A DNA stretch of 64,000 bases from positions 1 through 64,000 of the forward strand of contig JAXLXW010000007.1 in the NCBI GenBank assembly GCA_046327755.1. The letters run 5' to 3'. Positions 1-7,898 of this stretch are shown piece by piece. Made by a program: the position numbers and the translations under genes. Positions within the stretch are counted from its first letter, which is position 1. Each line of letters opens with the position of its first letter. The notes under the pieces were generated by a model. That model did not search any database. It had not been told where the DNA came from and worked only from the letters and a program-made list of their open reading frames with translations. Origin of the DNA: SCN-70-22 sp046327755. GTDB lineage: Bacteria; Gemmatimonadota; Gemmatimonadetes; Gemmatimonadales; Gemmatimonadaceae.

Positions 1-1
1 C

Positions 2-676
2 ACGGGGCTCAACCGGATCGTGTGGGATCTCCGTCATGCGACGCTACCGGGTGTGCCCGGCCTGCACATGGAAGCGAACTACCGTGGGCACAAGGCGACG
101 CCGGGATCGTATCGCTTCGCGCTAAACATGGGGAGCAAGAGCGTCACGACCGAGGGGGCGATCCTCGCGAACCCGCTGGTCGCGACGGATGCCGCGGGCT
201 ACGCGGAGTACGATGCCTTCATGTCGGCGATGGAGCGCGAATTCACGCTGATGCACGAGACGGTGAACCGGCTGAACCCGATGCAGGAGCGGCTGACGGC
301 AGTGCTCGCGGAGCTGCCAGCTGGCAACGCATACGCCGCCATCAGGCGCGAGGGCGAGGCGCTCCTTGCGAAGCTCAAGACGTGGGACGAGGAGATGGTC
401 CAGCGCCGCACGAAGGTCTACGACGACGTGGAGAACTTCCCGCAGAAGTTCACCGCGCATTACATCTTCCTCCTGAACCAGATGGAGAGCGAGCGCCCGC
501 AGGTGAACCAGCCCGCGAAGGACCGTCGGGTGGAACTCGACAAGACGTGGGCGGCGCTCAAGGCGCGGGCCGAGGCGATGGTGAACGAGGACATTCCGGC
601 GCTGGACCGGAAGCTGTCGGACGCGGGGATCGGGGCGATTGGGAAGACGCTGAAGCCGAGGGTGGTGCAGGAGTAG
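2..676 (+). CDS. C-terminal part of a BNR/VPS10-type propeller protein (5' truncated)
   Basis: The reading frame is open from base 2, so the gene starts before the window. The visible part begins with TGLNRIVWDLRH, which is typical of the end of the large secreted sortilin/VPS10-like BNR-repeat proteins that are often named glycosyl hydrolases in these bacteria. A short beta region (LPGVPG to YRFALNMGSK) follows, then about 140 charged helical residues with coiled-coil character. No catalytic residue is visible, so a hydrolase activity cannot be claimed. It ends at TAG 674-676. The family call is from memory of the tail motif and is moderate; the real length is unknown. Confidence 0.65.
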   Translation, partial: TGLNRIVWDLRHATLPGVPGLHMEANYRGHKATPGSYRFALNMGSKSVTTEGAILANPLVATDAAGYAEYDAFMSAMEREFTLMHETVNRLNPMQERLTAVLAELPAGNAYAAIRREGEALLAKLKTWDEEMVQRRTKVYDDVENFPQKFTAHYIFLLNQMESERPQVNQPAKDRRVELDKTWAALKARAEAMVNEDIPALDRKLSDAGIGAIGKTLKPRVVQE

Positions 677-818
677 TCGTGCACCACGCGTGCCGCACGC
701 GCGGGGGTTTGAGTCTGTGTGTGGCGGCACACAAACTGCCGAGTGCTGGGGGAGGGCGTGACCGCAGCGCCGCTGGCGAAATCAGGGCAACGTGCACAAA
801 CCATCCGGAGTCCACTGC

Positions 819-2249
819 ATGGCACTGTGTGCGTCGACTGCAAGCCGAGCGGTCTCTCTCTCGCTCTTCCTCGCCCTGACAACGGCCACGGCGCACGCCC
901 AGGACCCCGCAAGCACCAGGATCAACGAGTACGTGCGCGCCGAAATGACGCGCCGCCAGATTCCCGGACTGGCACTCCAGGTCCTGAGGAATCACCGACT
1001 CGTCCTCGCCGCCAACTATGGGGTGGAAGACCAGGCACTGCAGACCCCCGTAACGGAGCGCACCGCGTTCGAAGTCGCCTCGCTCACCAAGCAGTTCACC
1101 GCCGCCGCCGTGCTTCGCCTCGCCGAACGAGGGATGCTGGCGGTGACGGACCCGCTGTCGAAGTACCTCCCCGACCTGCCGCCAGCGTGGCAACCCATCA
1201 CGATCCAGCAGCTCATGTCCCATACCTCGGGGCTGCGGGACGATTGGGACGAATCCGACGACTTCTTCACCGCCAGGACGTCCGCCGGTGACTATCTCGA
1301 GGCGCTCAAGGCCTCGCCGCTGAAGTTTGCCCCGGGGTCGGACTGGAGCTACAGCTGTGGCCCGTTTGTCCTTGGCCTGTTGATCGAGCGCCTGACGGGG
1401 GTGACGTACGCAGAGTACATGCGCACGTCCTTCTTCGAACCGCTCGGCATGGCCTCGTCCGCCGTCAACGACAGCGCCGAACATGCGCCCGGTCGAGCGT
1501 CGGGCTACGTGGCTCGCGACGGCGCACTGCAGCCGGGGCGGCGCCTCCCCCTGGCCGCCCGGGCGCGCGCCGATGTGGGCATACGCACCACGGCGCACGA
1601 TCTCGCGCTGTGGCTGTCAGCGCTGGATGACCCGTCCCTGCTGACGGAGGCCAGCCGCCGCCTCATGTTCACTCCCGCTCGACTCAACAATGGCGACGTG
1701 GTGGCCCACGGCTTTGGCTGGTTCATCACGCCGTTTCGCGGGCACACGGAGATCGCGCACGGCGGCGCCTTTCGGACCGGCTTCAGCGCGTACGTGGCGC
1801 GGTATCCCGACGACAGCCTAACGATCATCCTGCTCACCAACCAGTTCAGGGCGCGCCCGTCCGAGATGGTCCGCGCCATCGCCTCGTTCTACAACGCGGA
1901 CTACCGCCCCATCGCGACCATGCACAGCCGGCCAGGCCGGCGCGGGGCCCGCACGGTAGTCGCCACCCGCGTCCTGAACGCGCTCAGGGATGGCAAGCGC
2001 ACGACCGAGCTGCTGCCGGACGTTGGTCGCCTGGGAGGGTGGTCGAGGGCCGAGCTTCGCGAGGAGTTGGCGCAGGCCACGGCGCCCGTCCTGATCGACT
2101 GTCAGGACCTCGCGAGAGGGCAGGCGACAGCGTTCGGAACGGCGCTCGTCGCCAATTGCTTCTTCCGCACGGCGGGCGACCGGCCGAGATACTGGACGAT
2201 GAGCTTCACGGCCAGCGGCCGAGTGGCGTACGTCGAACTCGAGCAGTGA
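819..2249 (+). CDS. Secreted serine hydrolase, class C beta-lactamase/PBP-like fold
   Basis: Predicted exported serine hydrolase of the beta-lactamase family (esterase, D-aminopeptidase or peptidase-like activity). From ATG 819 the first 28 residues form a signal peptide ending AHAQ. The nucleophile motif S-x-x-K is S88-L-T-K91; the second motif reads YSC at Y178, where YxN is usual; HGG near residue 310 fits the third motif. A GTG at 792 is in frame, but ATG 819 has a CGGAG eight bases upstream (806-810) and gives a clean signal peptide, so I chose it. The C-terminal third, after the family core, has no recognised domain. The Asn-to-Cys change in motif two argues against a true beta-lactamase; the substrate cannot be named. 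Confidence 0.85.
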   Translation: MALCASTASRAVSLSLFLALTTATAHAQDPASTRINEYVRAEMTRRQIPGLALQVLRNHRLVLAANYGVEDQALQTPVTERTAFEVASLTKQFTAAAVLRLAERGMLAVTDPLSKYLPDLPPAWQPITIQQLMSHTSGLRDDWDESDDFFTARTSAGDYLEALKASPLKFAPGSDWSYSCGPFVLGLLIERLTGVTYAEYMRTSFFEPLGMASSAVNDSAEHAPGRASGYVARDGALQPGRRLPLAARARADVGIRTTAHDLALWLSALDDPSLLTEASRRLMFTPARLNNGDVVAHGFGWFITPFRGHTEIAHGGAFRTGFSAYVARYPDDSLTIILLTNQFRARPSEMVRAIASFYNADYRPIATMHSRPGRRGARTVVATRVLNALRDGKRTTELLPDVGRLGGWSRAELREELAQATAPVLIDCQDLARGQATAFGTALVANCFFRTAGDRPRYWTMSFTASGRVAYVELEQ

Positions 2250-2358
2250 GGGCGCGCGGTCGCGCTCGCGCCACACGTGGGACCGACACATACTTCCACG
2301 CCCCTCCCGCATCGTACCGCGAACAAGATCCGCGAGCACCTCTCGCCCGACCCGCCGC

Positions 2359-3528
2359 ATGCATAGCGACACCGACGCCATCCGCACCCAATCCGAGCGC
2401 TCCCCCCACAAGGAGCACTCCGTCCCGGTCTACCTCACCTCGTCCTTCGTCTTCGACGACGCCGAGGAGATGCGGGCCGCGTTCGCCGACGAGATCGAAC
2501 GCAACATCTACTCCCGCTTCACCAACCCCAACGTCACCGAGTTCGTCGACAAGATGTGCCGCCTCGAGGGCGCCGAGGCCGGCTACGCCACGGCGACGGG
2601 GATGGCGGCGGTCTATGCCACCTTCGCGGGGCTGCTCGGCGTCGGCGACCACATCGTCTCGGGGCGCGCGATCTTCGGGTCGACGCACACGATCCTCACC
2701 AAGATCCTCCCGCGCTTCGGGATCACGTACACGTACGTCGACGTCGCCGATGGGATCGACGGCTGGGCGGCGGCGATCACGCCAGCCACGCGGATGATCT
2801 ACGTGGAGACGCCGACCAACCCGGGGCTCGAGATCGCCGACCTGGATGCGCTCGGCGCGCTGGCGGCGGAGCGGGGCGTGCTCCTCGTGGTCGACAACTG
2901 CATGGCGACGCCGGTGCTGCAGCAGCCCATCAGGCATGGGGCGCACCTCTCGGTGCACTCGGCGACCAAGTTCATCGACGGGCAGGGGCGCGTGATGGGG
3001 GGCGTGGTGGTCGGGCGCAAGGACCTCATCCAGCAGATCTACACCTTCTGCCGCAGCACGGGGCCCGCGCTCTCGCCGTTCAACGCGTGGGTGCTGTCCA
3101 AGAGCCTGGAGACGCTCTCGCTGCGCATGGAGCGCCACGCAGTGAACGCGCTCGCCGTTGCACAACACCTGGAAAGCAGCACGGACCTGGAGCAGGTGCG
3201 CTATCCCTTCCTCCCCTCGCACCCGCAGTACGACGTCGCGCGCCGGCAGATGTCGGCGGGGGGCGGGCTGGTGGCCTTCACGGTGAAGGGTGGCATCGAC
3301 CGGGGGCGGCGCTTCCTCAACGCGCTCCGCCTCTGCTCGCTGACGGCGAACCTGGGCGATACGCGGACCATCGCGACGCATCCGGCATCCACGACGCACG
3401 CCAAGCTCAGCGAAGCCGAACGCCAGGCGGTGGGGATCACGCCGGGGCTGGTGCGGGTCTCCGTCGGCCTGGAGGCGATACAGGACGTGATTGCGGATCT
3501 CGACCAGGCGCTGCTCGCGTCCCGGTAG
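2359..3528 (+). CDS. metZ: O-succinylhomoserine sulfhydrylase / cystathionine gamma-synthase family
   Basis: PLP enzyme of the Cys/Met metabolism family, 389 residues, the usual length. It should form homocysteine (or cystathionine) from O-acylhomoserine in methionine synthesis. The PLP lysine is K204 in SATKFIDGQG and D179 (VVDN) should hold the pyridine nitrogen; the YSRFTNPN segment near residue 51 is typical. The form of the lysine motif resembles MetZ more than MetB. The gene converges on metA across a 58-bp gap, and MetA makes the acyl substrate, so the two steps are adjacent in the pathway. I found no recognisable SAM riboswitch in the 109 bp upstream. MetB activity is the main alternative. 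Confidence 0.88.
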   Translation: MHSDTDAIRTQSERSPHKEHSVPVYLTSSFVFDDAEEMRAAFADEIERNIYSRFTNPNVTEFVDKMCRLEGAEAGYATATGMAAVYATFAGLLGVGDHIVSGRAIFGSTHTILTKILPRFGITYTYVDVADGIDGWAAAITPATRMIYVETPTNPGLEIADLDALGALAAERGVLLVVDNCMATPVLQQPIRHGAHLSVHSATKFIDGQGRVMGGVVVGRKDLIQQIYTFCRSTGPALSPFNAWVLSKSLETLSLRMERHAVNALAVAQHLESSTDLEQVRYPFLPSHPQYDVARRQMSAGGGLVAFTVKGGIDRGRRFLNALRLCSLTANLGDTRTIATHPASTTHAKLSEAERQAVGITPGLVRVSVGLEAIQDVIADLDQALLASR

Positions 3529-3540
3529 CCGATCCCCATC

Positions 3541-3580
3541 ACCGCATCACCGCATCACCGCATCACCGCATCACCGCATC
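3541..3580. repeat. Perfect 8-bp tandem repeat (ACCGCATC x5) between metZ and metA
   Basis: Five uninterrupted copies of ACCGCATC lie in the convergent gap, preceded by ATC and followed by a degenerate copy (ACGCCATC) that runs into the metA stop codon. The unit is not a multiple of three and lies outside both reading frames. It looks like a simple-sequence tract prone to slippage; no function is evident. Confidence 0.9.
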
Positions 3581-3586
3581 ACGCCA

Positions 3587-4672
3587 TCACGGTGCGTCGC
3601 CGCGCTTGAGGAGGCCGAGCGGGTCCTCGGGGTCCACGCCGACGTCGAAGACCTTGTCGCGGTCGCGGTGGGTGAGCTTGTAGACGGCGCCGAGCCAGTT
3701 GTTGAAGAACGCCTTGCCGCTGTCGCCCCAGGTGTTGTCCAGGAGCTGCACGACCTCCTGCTCCGGAAAGTTGGGGAGCGGCGCACCGGATGCATGGGCC
3801 GCGCGCGCCGCATCCCACCAGCGCTCGATGACGGCGGCGGCTGCGTCGGAGATGTAGTGCTCGGGGTAGGGCGGAACGTCGGCCCGCTCCCCCGCAAACC
3901 AGCGGTTCGCCTCGCGGATGTACTCCTTGAGGAGGGAGTTGATGTCGTACTCCGGGTGCCCCTGGAAGTAGACGACGCGGAACTGGTCGGCGCTCACCGC
4001 CAGGTGCACACCCCCTTCCGCACTCTCGGCCAGCACCGTGAGTCCCGCCCGCTCGAAGTGCGCGCGGTCGATGTCGTTGTTGCGGGAATGCGGGACGTTG
4101 AAGCGCGTGTTGACGTCGCGCAGCAGCGGGTGCCCCGGCTTGGTCACGCGGTGGTCGTACACCCCCCACCGCTTGCTCGGGAGCAGGACGCGGTCGATTC
4201 CGTGGAAGTGCTTGAGCAGCGAGTGTGTGGCGAGGCACGAACAGAGGACCGACGTCACGTGCTTGGACGCCCACTCGACCACTTCCTCCAGCGGCTCCCA
4301 GAACGGCTCCTCGTCGAGCGCCGGGTTGGCGACGTTGGCGCCGGTGATGATGAGCGCATCCAGCCCCTCGGCGCGCAGCGCGTCGAACGTGGTGTAGTGC
4401 CGCTCGATGTAGGCGCGCGTCTCCGCGTTGCGCTCGATGCCGGGGACCGTGAAGAGGTGCACGTACATCTGCACGATCTTGTTGGAGTTCCCCACCATGC
4501 GCAGGAACTGCCGCTCGGTCACGCGGAGCGCCGCGTCGGGCATCATGTTCAGGAGCCCGATGTGCAGCTCGCGGATGTCCTGGTGCAGCGCCCCGTCGAG
4601 CGACAGCACCTCATGGCCGGCGTGGCGCAGGTCGTCGAAGGACGGGAGCGAGGAATGTGCGACTAAGGGCAT
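3587..4672 (-). CDS. metA: Homoserine O-succinyltransferase (MetA family)
   Basis: Acylates homoserine, the committed step to methionine, in the cytoplasm. The 361-residue protein has the MetA triad at the usual positions: Cys146 in CSCLATH, His239 and Glu241 in FQGHPEYD (E. coli 142/235/237). The N-terminal part has HIGLLNMMPDAAL, typical of the family. Whether succinyl- or acetyl-CoA is used cannot be decided safely from sequence, because the acyl preference of MetA depends on one active-site position. ATG 4672 follows a 171-bp leader holding two hairpins. It converges with metZ, its probable pathway partner. Confidence 0.92.
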   Translation of the reverse strand: MPLVAHSSLPSFDDLRHAGHEVLSLDGALHQDIRELHIGLLNMMPDAALRVTERQFLRMVGNSNKIVQMYVHLFTVPGIERNAETRAYIERHYTTFDALRAEGLDALIITGANVANPALDEEPFWEPLEEVVEWASKHVTSVLCSCLATHSLLKHFHGIDRVLLPSKRWGVYDHRVTKPGHPLLRDVNTRFNVPHSRNNDIDRAHFERAGLTVLAESAEGGVHLAVSADQFRVVYFQGHPEYDINSLLKEYIREANRWFAGERADVPPYPEHYISDAAAAVIERWWDAARAAHASGAPLPNFPEQEVVQLLDNTWGDSGKAFFNNWLGAVYKLTHRDRDKVFDVGVDPEDPLGLLKRGDAP

Positions 4673-4710
4673 GGCTGCAGTCAGCGTCTATCGGGTGGCG
4701 AGGCTATCAC

Positions 4711-4763
4711 GCGAAGATGATTCGCGCCGGGCGCAGGGCAAGGGGAACTCCTCCGCCCTGCGC
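4711..4763 (-). promoter_or_regulatory. Two hairpins in the metA leader
   Basis: Upstream of metA there is a 5-bp inverted repeat GCGAA/TTCGC (4711-4715 with 4721-4725, 5-nt loop). Just beyond it is a 9-bp perfect repeat GCGCAGGGC/GCCCTGCGC (4731-4739 with 4755-4763, 15-nt loop). Both would lie in the 5' untranslated part of a metA transcript. They do not match SAM-I, SAM-II or SAH riboswitch cores I know. They could be regulatory, or a terminator for transcription entering from the hydrolase region. Confidence 0.35.
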
Positions 4764-4843
4764 TACGCGTCAGGCGGCCCCGACACGACGATGACCGCCG
4801 TTAGGCGTGCGGTACGCGACGCGGAGCCGGCCCGACGTTCAGC

Positions 4844-5890
4844 TCATCGCCCCCCGAGCCGCCCCGACAGCCAGTCCACCACCACGCCGATCACCGCCGG
4901 CTCCACCCGCGGCTCCAAGCGGGCATAGCCCCCAGGAAAGCCCAGCGAGTCGCGAATGAAGAGGTGGTTGAGTCCGGGGAAGACGCGCAGCGTGATGTCC
5001 GAGTTCCCCCCGGCCACGAGCGCGGCGGCGATCTTGGGTGCGTTGTCGGGGACCGCCTGCTGGTCGGTCCCCCCGTTGAGGATGAGGACCGGCATCCGGA
5101 CCTTGCGCAGCGTGGCGGCGGGATCGTAGTCGAGGATGAAGTCGTACCACCGGCTGCTGCGCCTGAGCGAGTCGATCTGCGCGGGAATGGTGGCCAGCGC
5201 CGAGTCGAGCCGCAGGCCGGTGAGGGTGGAGTCGTGCCGGATCCAGTTGGCGAGCTGGAACTCGAGGATTGGCCGCGCGCCAACGGCCGGACCGGCGAGG
5301 AGGACGATGCCCCGCAGCGCCGGCTCGCGCGCCGCGACGATCGGCGCCACGTAGCCCCCTTCACTGTGACCGACCACCCCGAGCCGGCGACCGTCGATCT
5401 CCGGGCGGGTCCGGAGGTAGGCGAGACCGGCCTGGACGTCGGCGGCGAAGTCTTCGGTCGTGGCCGTGTCGAAGTTGCCTTGCGAGGCGCCGACCCCTCG
5501 GTCGTCCATGCGCAGGACTGCGATGCCGCGCCGCGCCAGCGAGTCGGCGAGGGTCCGGAACAGCCGGTATCGCTTGCCCGGCGCGAGGTCGATCCCCTCG
5601 TCGCGATCCTGCGGCCCGCTCCCGGTCGACGTCACGACGGCGGCCACCGGGTGGGCGCGACTCGCACCGATCGGCAGCGTGAGCGTGCCGGCCAGCGCAA
5701 AGCCGCCAGGAGTCGGCACGGTGACGGTGATGGCGCGATACGGTGCCCCCGGTGGCGCCGCATAGGCCGATGCCGGGAGACGGACCGGCGGCGGCGGGCC
5801 GGGGGGCTGAGCCGCGAGCGAAGCAGCATTCGCCGCCAGAATGAGGACAGTCGTGGCGGCGAGCAGGGGGGCTAGGGGGTGGCGACGCAT
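4844..5890 (-). CDS. Secreted alpha/beta hydrolase
   Basis: Predicted exported serine hydrolase, probably an esterase or acyl-aminoacyl hydrolase-like enzyme, 348 residues. From ATG 5890 the first 31 residues form a signal peptide ending SLAAQ, followed by a Pro-rich stretch. The nucleophile elbow is GHSEGG; the acidic residue is likely in NGGTDQQAVP and the histidine in GLNHLF near the C-terminus. An upstream in-frame start at 5938 would put the TetR-type operator inside the gene, so it is less likely. It is divergent from the TetR gene with two operators between, so it is the likely target of that repressor. The substrate is unknown. Confidence 0.85.
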   Translation of the reverse strand: MRRHPLAPLLAATTVLILAANAASLAAQPPGPPPPVRLPASAYAAPPGAPYRAITVTVPTPGGFALAGTLTLPIGASRAHPVAAVVTSTGSGPQDRDEGIDLAPGKRYRLFRTLADSLARRGIAVLRMDDRGVGASQGNFDTATTEDFAADVQAGLAYLRTRPEIDGRRLGVVGHSEGGYVAPIVAAREPALRGIVLLAGPAVGARPILEFQLANWIRHDSTLTGLRLDSALATIPAQIDSLRRSSRWYDFILDYDPAATLRKVRMPVLILNGGTDQQAVPDNAPKIAAALVAGGNSDITLRVFPGLNHLFIRDSLGFPGGYARLEPRVEPAVIGVVVDWLSGRLGGR

Positions 5891-5937
5891 AGGTCGGGGC
5901 TCCGTTGTCGAGGGGATCGGGGGTGCGGCGCGCCGCA

Positions 5938-5975
5938 ACCTACAGTGTAGGTGTGATGCTACCTACAGTGTAGGT
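5938..5975. promoter_or_regulatory. Duplicated palindromic operator between hydrolase and TetR gene
   Basis: The 15-bp perfect palindrome ACCTACAGTGTAGGT occurs twice, at 5938-5952 and 5961-5975, centre to centre 23 bp. It stands out as AT-richer than its surroundings and sits in the divergent promoter region. Perfect palindromes of this size in this position are typical of TetR-family binding sites. Binding by the adjacent repressor is an inference. Confidence 0.85.
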
Positions 5976-6023
5976 GTTCGTCAAGTCGCTCGCGCCCGCT
6001 CACCGTGCGGATACCTTTCCCCG

Positions 6024-6653
6024 ATGCGCCGCCAACCGCTCTCCCGCTCCCGGATCCTCGCCGCCGCCATCGCCATGGCCGACCGCGACGGGCTGGACGA
6101 GGTGACGCTGCGCCGCCTGGCCGCCGAGCTCGACGTGCACGTCACCTCGCTCTACAACCATGTCGCCACCCGCGACGCGGTGGTGGAGGGGATGGTCGAG
6201 ACGCTCGTCGAGGAGGCCGCCTTCCCGGTCGAGCCGCTCCCCTGGGAGACGTGGATTCGCCAGATCGCGGCGTCGATGCGCGCGGTGGCGGTCAACCACC
6301 CCGGCGCGTCGGCGGCCTTCTTTCGGCAACCGGGAAAGGGGATGGCGGCGGCCGCGACCGTCGAGTGCGGGCTGGCCGCCTTCGAGGAGGCGGGACTCCT
6401 CCCGCAGGAGGCGTACGAGGCGACGCGGGCGACATTCCTCACCGTCCTCGGCCTCACCGCCGATGAACTGGCGCGTCACGCACGTGGCGGAACGGTCGAT
6501 GAGGGGGACTTCGAAACGCTGGTCGCCGAGCAGTTCCCGCGCGCGCGACGGCTGGGGGGGATGGTGAACACGATCGACCGGTGGCGCTTCCTGGTCGACG
6601 CCCTGGTCGCCGGGATCGGCGTCCGCGTGGCCGAAGGGGCGCGCGCGACGTAG
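6024..6653 (+). CDS. TetR/AcrR family repressor
   Basis: Ligand-responsive DNA-binding repressor of 209 residues. The N-terminal helix-turn-helix spans about residues 7-50 (SRSRILAAAIAMADRDG, then VTLRRLAAELDVHVTSLYNH), ending in the typical LYNH recognition-helix motif. The C-terminal half is a helical ligand-binding domain of the TetR_C type. ATG 6024 was chosen because the family N-terminus starts there; an in-frame upstream ATG would read through the operators. It should control itself and the divergent alpha/beta hydrolase through the two palindromes 49-86 bp upstream. The inducer is unknown, possibly a substrate of the hydrolase. Confidence 0.9.
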   Translation: MRRQPLSRSRILAAAIAMADRDGLDEVTLRRLAAELDVHVTSLYNHVATRDAVVEGMVETLVEEAAFPVEPLPWETWIRQIAASMRAVAVNHPGASAAFFRQPGKGMAAAATVECGLAAFEEAGLLPQEAYEATRATFLTVLGLTADELARHARGGTVDEGDFETLVAEQFPRARRLGGMVNTIDRWRFLVDALVAGIGVRVAEGARAT

Positions 6654-6704
6654 CGACGGCGCTACGCGACTATTCCGCGCGACGACCCCGCGCGAACGCC
6701 TGCC

Positions 6705-7898
6705 TCAGCCTGCCCGTGCGCGATTCACCCCAACCCCATCCCGCGCCCCGGCATACAGCGTCGCCGTCAGCAACCCCAGCGCCCCCGCCTGGTGCAGCGC
6801 CGCCACCGGAATCGGGACGTGGAGGAGCAACGTCGCGACGCCCAGCGACACCTGCACCACCCCCGCCAGCTGCACAAGGCTCCACGCCCGCCGCGCCGCG
6901 GCATCGCTCGCCGCCGCCCGCCGCCGCCACGCATACCACAGCGCGACCGCCAGCGTGAGGAGCGCCAGCGTGCGGTGATGGAACTGCACCGCTGCTGGGT
7001 TCTCGAACCAGTTGCGCCACATCGGTGTCAGGTCGCCGTACGTCGGCGGGACCACGCTCCCCCCCATCAGCGGGAAGGTGTTGTAGACCAGCCCCGCATC
7101 GAGCCCGGCCACGAAGCCGCCGGTGAGGATGACGACGAAGACCAGCGTCGAGAGGGCGAGGGCGCCGCCGTTAGGCTCGGTGTGGTCGATGGCGACGGTG
7201 TCGCCTTCATTCGACGGATGCAGCCGGAAGGCGGTCCACGCCGCCACGACGTAGATGACAATCGCCAGCGCCAGGTGCGCCGTTAGGCGGTACTGCGACA
7301 CCGACGTCCGCTCCGACAGCCCGCTCTGCACCATGTACCAACCCATCGCCCCCTGCAGCGTGACGAGGAGCGGGAGGTTGGCCATGCGCAGCCGCAGCGA
7401 GGGGCGAATGCGCCCGCGCAACAGGAGGTAGAAGAACGGGATGGCGATGACGAGCCCCACCAGGCGCGCCACCAAACGATGCGCCCACTCCCAGAAGAAG
7501 AGCGACTTGAACTTGGCGAGCGTGATCCCGGCGTGGACGGTCTGCGCCTCGGGGATCTGCTGGTACTGCTCGAACGCATGCTGCCACGCCGACTCGGAGA
7601 GCGGCGGGAGGACGCCGGTGATGGGCTTCCAGACGGTGATCGACAGCCCGCTCTCCGTGAGGCGCGTGATGCCGCCGACCACGAGGACGGCGATCACGGA
7701 GAGCATGGTGGCGTACAGCCATCGCCTAACGGCTCGGTCGTTGGCGGCGGAGGGGACGTAGGTCACGTCGATGTCTTCAACGATGGTCGTGCGCCACGGC
7801 GCGTGCGAGATACCGGGCGCGGAGTCGAGCGATGGAGCGAGCGCGCTGTCGAGCGCGCTGTCGAGCGCGGAATCCATCGTGGGGCGGAGCGAGGTCAT
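6705..7898 (-). CDS. ctaA: Heme A synthase (CtaA/Cox15 family)
   Basis: Membrane enzyme that oxidises heme O to heme A for a-type heme-copper enzymes. The 397-residue protein has about eight membrane helices and conserved histidines in FFWEWAHRLV, LTAHLALA, QFHHRTLALL and ALHQAGALG, matching the two heme pockets of the family. The first 35 residues are a low-complexity Asp/Ser/Ala/Leu segment coded by a 12-bp repeat. The ATG overlaps the TGA of the preceding gene (ATGA at 7895-7898) with GGGAG upstream, so translation is coupled. Its place in a cytochrome operon suggests that the divergent heme-copper enzyme carries heme A. No ctaB (heme O synthase) is seen in this window. Confidence 0.93.
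   Translation of the reverse strand: MTSLRPTMDSALDSALDSALAPSLDSAPGISHAPWRTTIVEDIDVTYVPSAANDRAVRRWLYATMLSVIAVLVVGGITRLTESGLSITVWKPITGVLPPLSESAWQHAFEQYQQIPEAQTVHAGITLAKFKSLFFWEWAHRLVARLVGLVIAIPFFYLLLRGRIRPSLRLRMANLPLLVTLQGAMGWYMVQSGLSERTSVSQYRLTAHLALAIVIYVVAAWTAFRLHPSNEGDTVAIDHTEPNGGALALSTLVFVVILTGGFVAGLDAGLVYNTFPLMGGSVVPPTYGDLTPMWRNWFENPAAVQFHHRTLALLTLAVALWYAWRRRAAASDAAARRAWSLVQLAGVVQVSLGVATLLLHVPIPVAALHQAGALGLLTATLYAGARDGVGVNRARAG
7839..7870 (-). repeat. 12-bp tandem repeat inside ctaA N-terminus
   Basis: The unit GAGCGCGCTGTC occurs at 7839-7850 and 7851-7862, with a partial third copy. It codes the repeated Leu-Asp-Ser-Ala residues of the extra N-terminal segment of CtaA. It is in frame, so copy-number change would alter only the length of this tail. 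Confidence 0.75.

Noticed and set aside
558..1598. Open frame antisense to the first serine hydrolase
   Set aside because: The opposite strand has the signal peptide and SxxK motif; this frame has no recognisable feature and Arg-rich composition.
819..2249. Serine hydrolases (also 51540-52925) as antibiotic-resistance beta-lactamases
   Set aside because: They share the fold, but such sequences are mostly esterases or peptidases. One has YSC instead of YxN, and the other has a DUF3471-type tail, so resistance is not supported.
2250..2358. SAM riboswitch before metZ
   Set aside because: I searched the 109 bp for the conserved SAM-I and SAM-II core sequences and pairing and found none.
3541..3580. 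Tandem repeat considered as a CRISPR array
   Set aside because: The unit is 8 bp with no spacers, and no cas gene is nearby.
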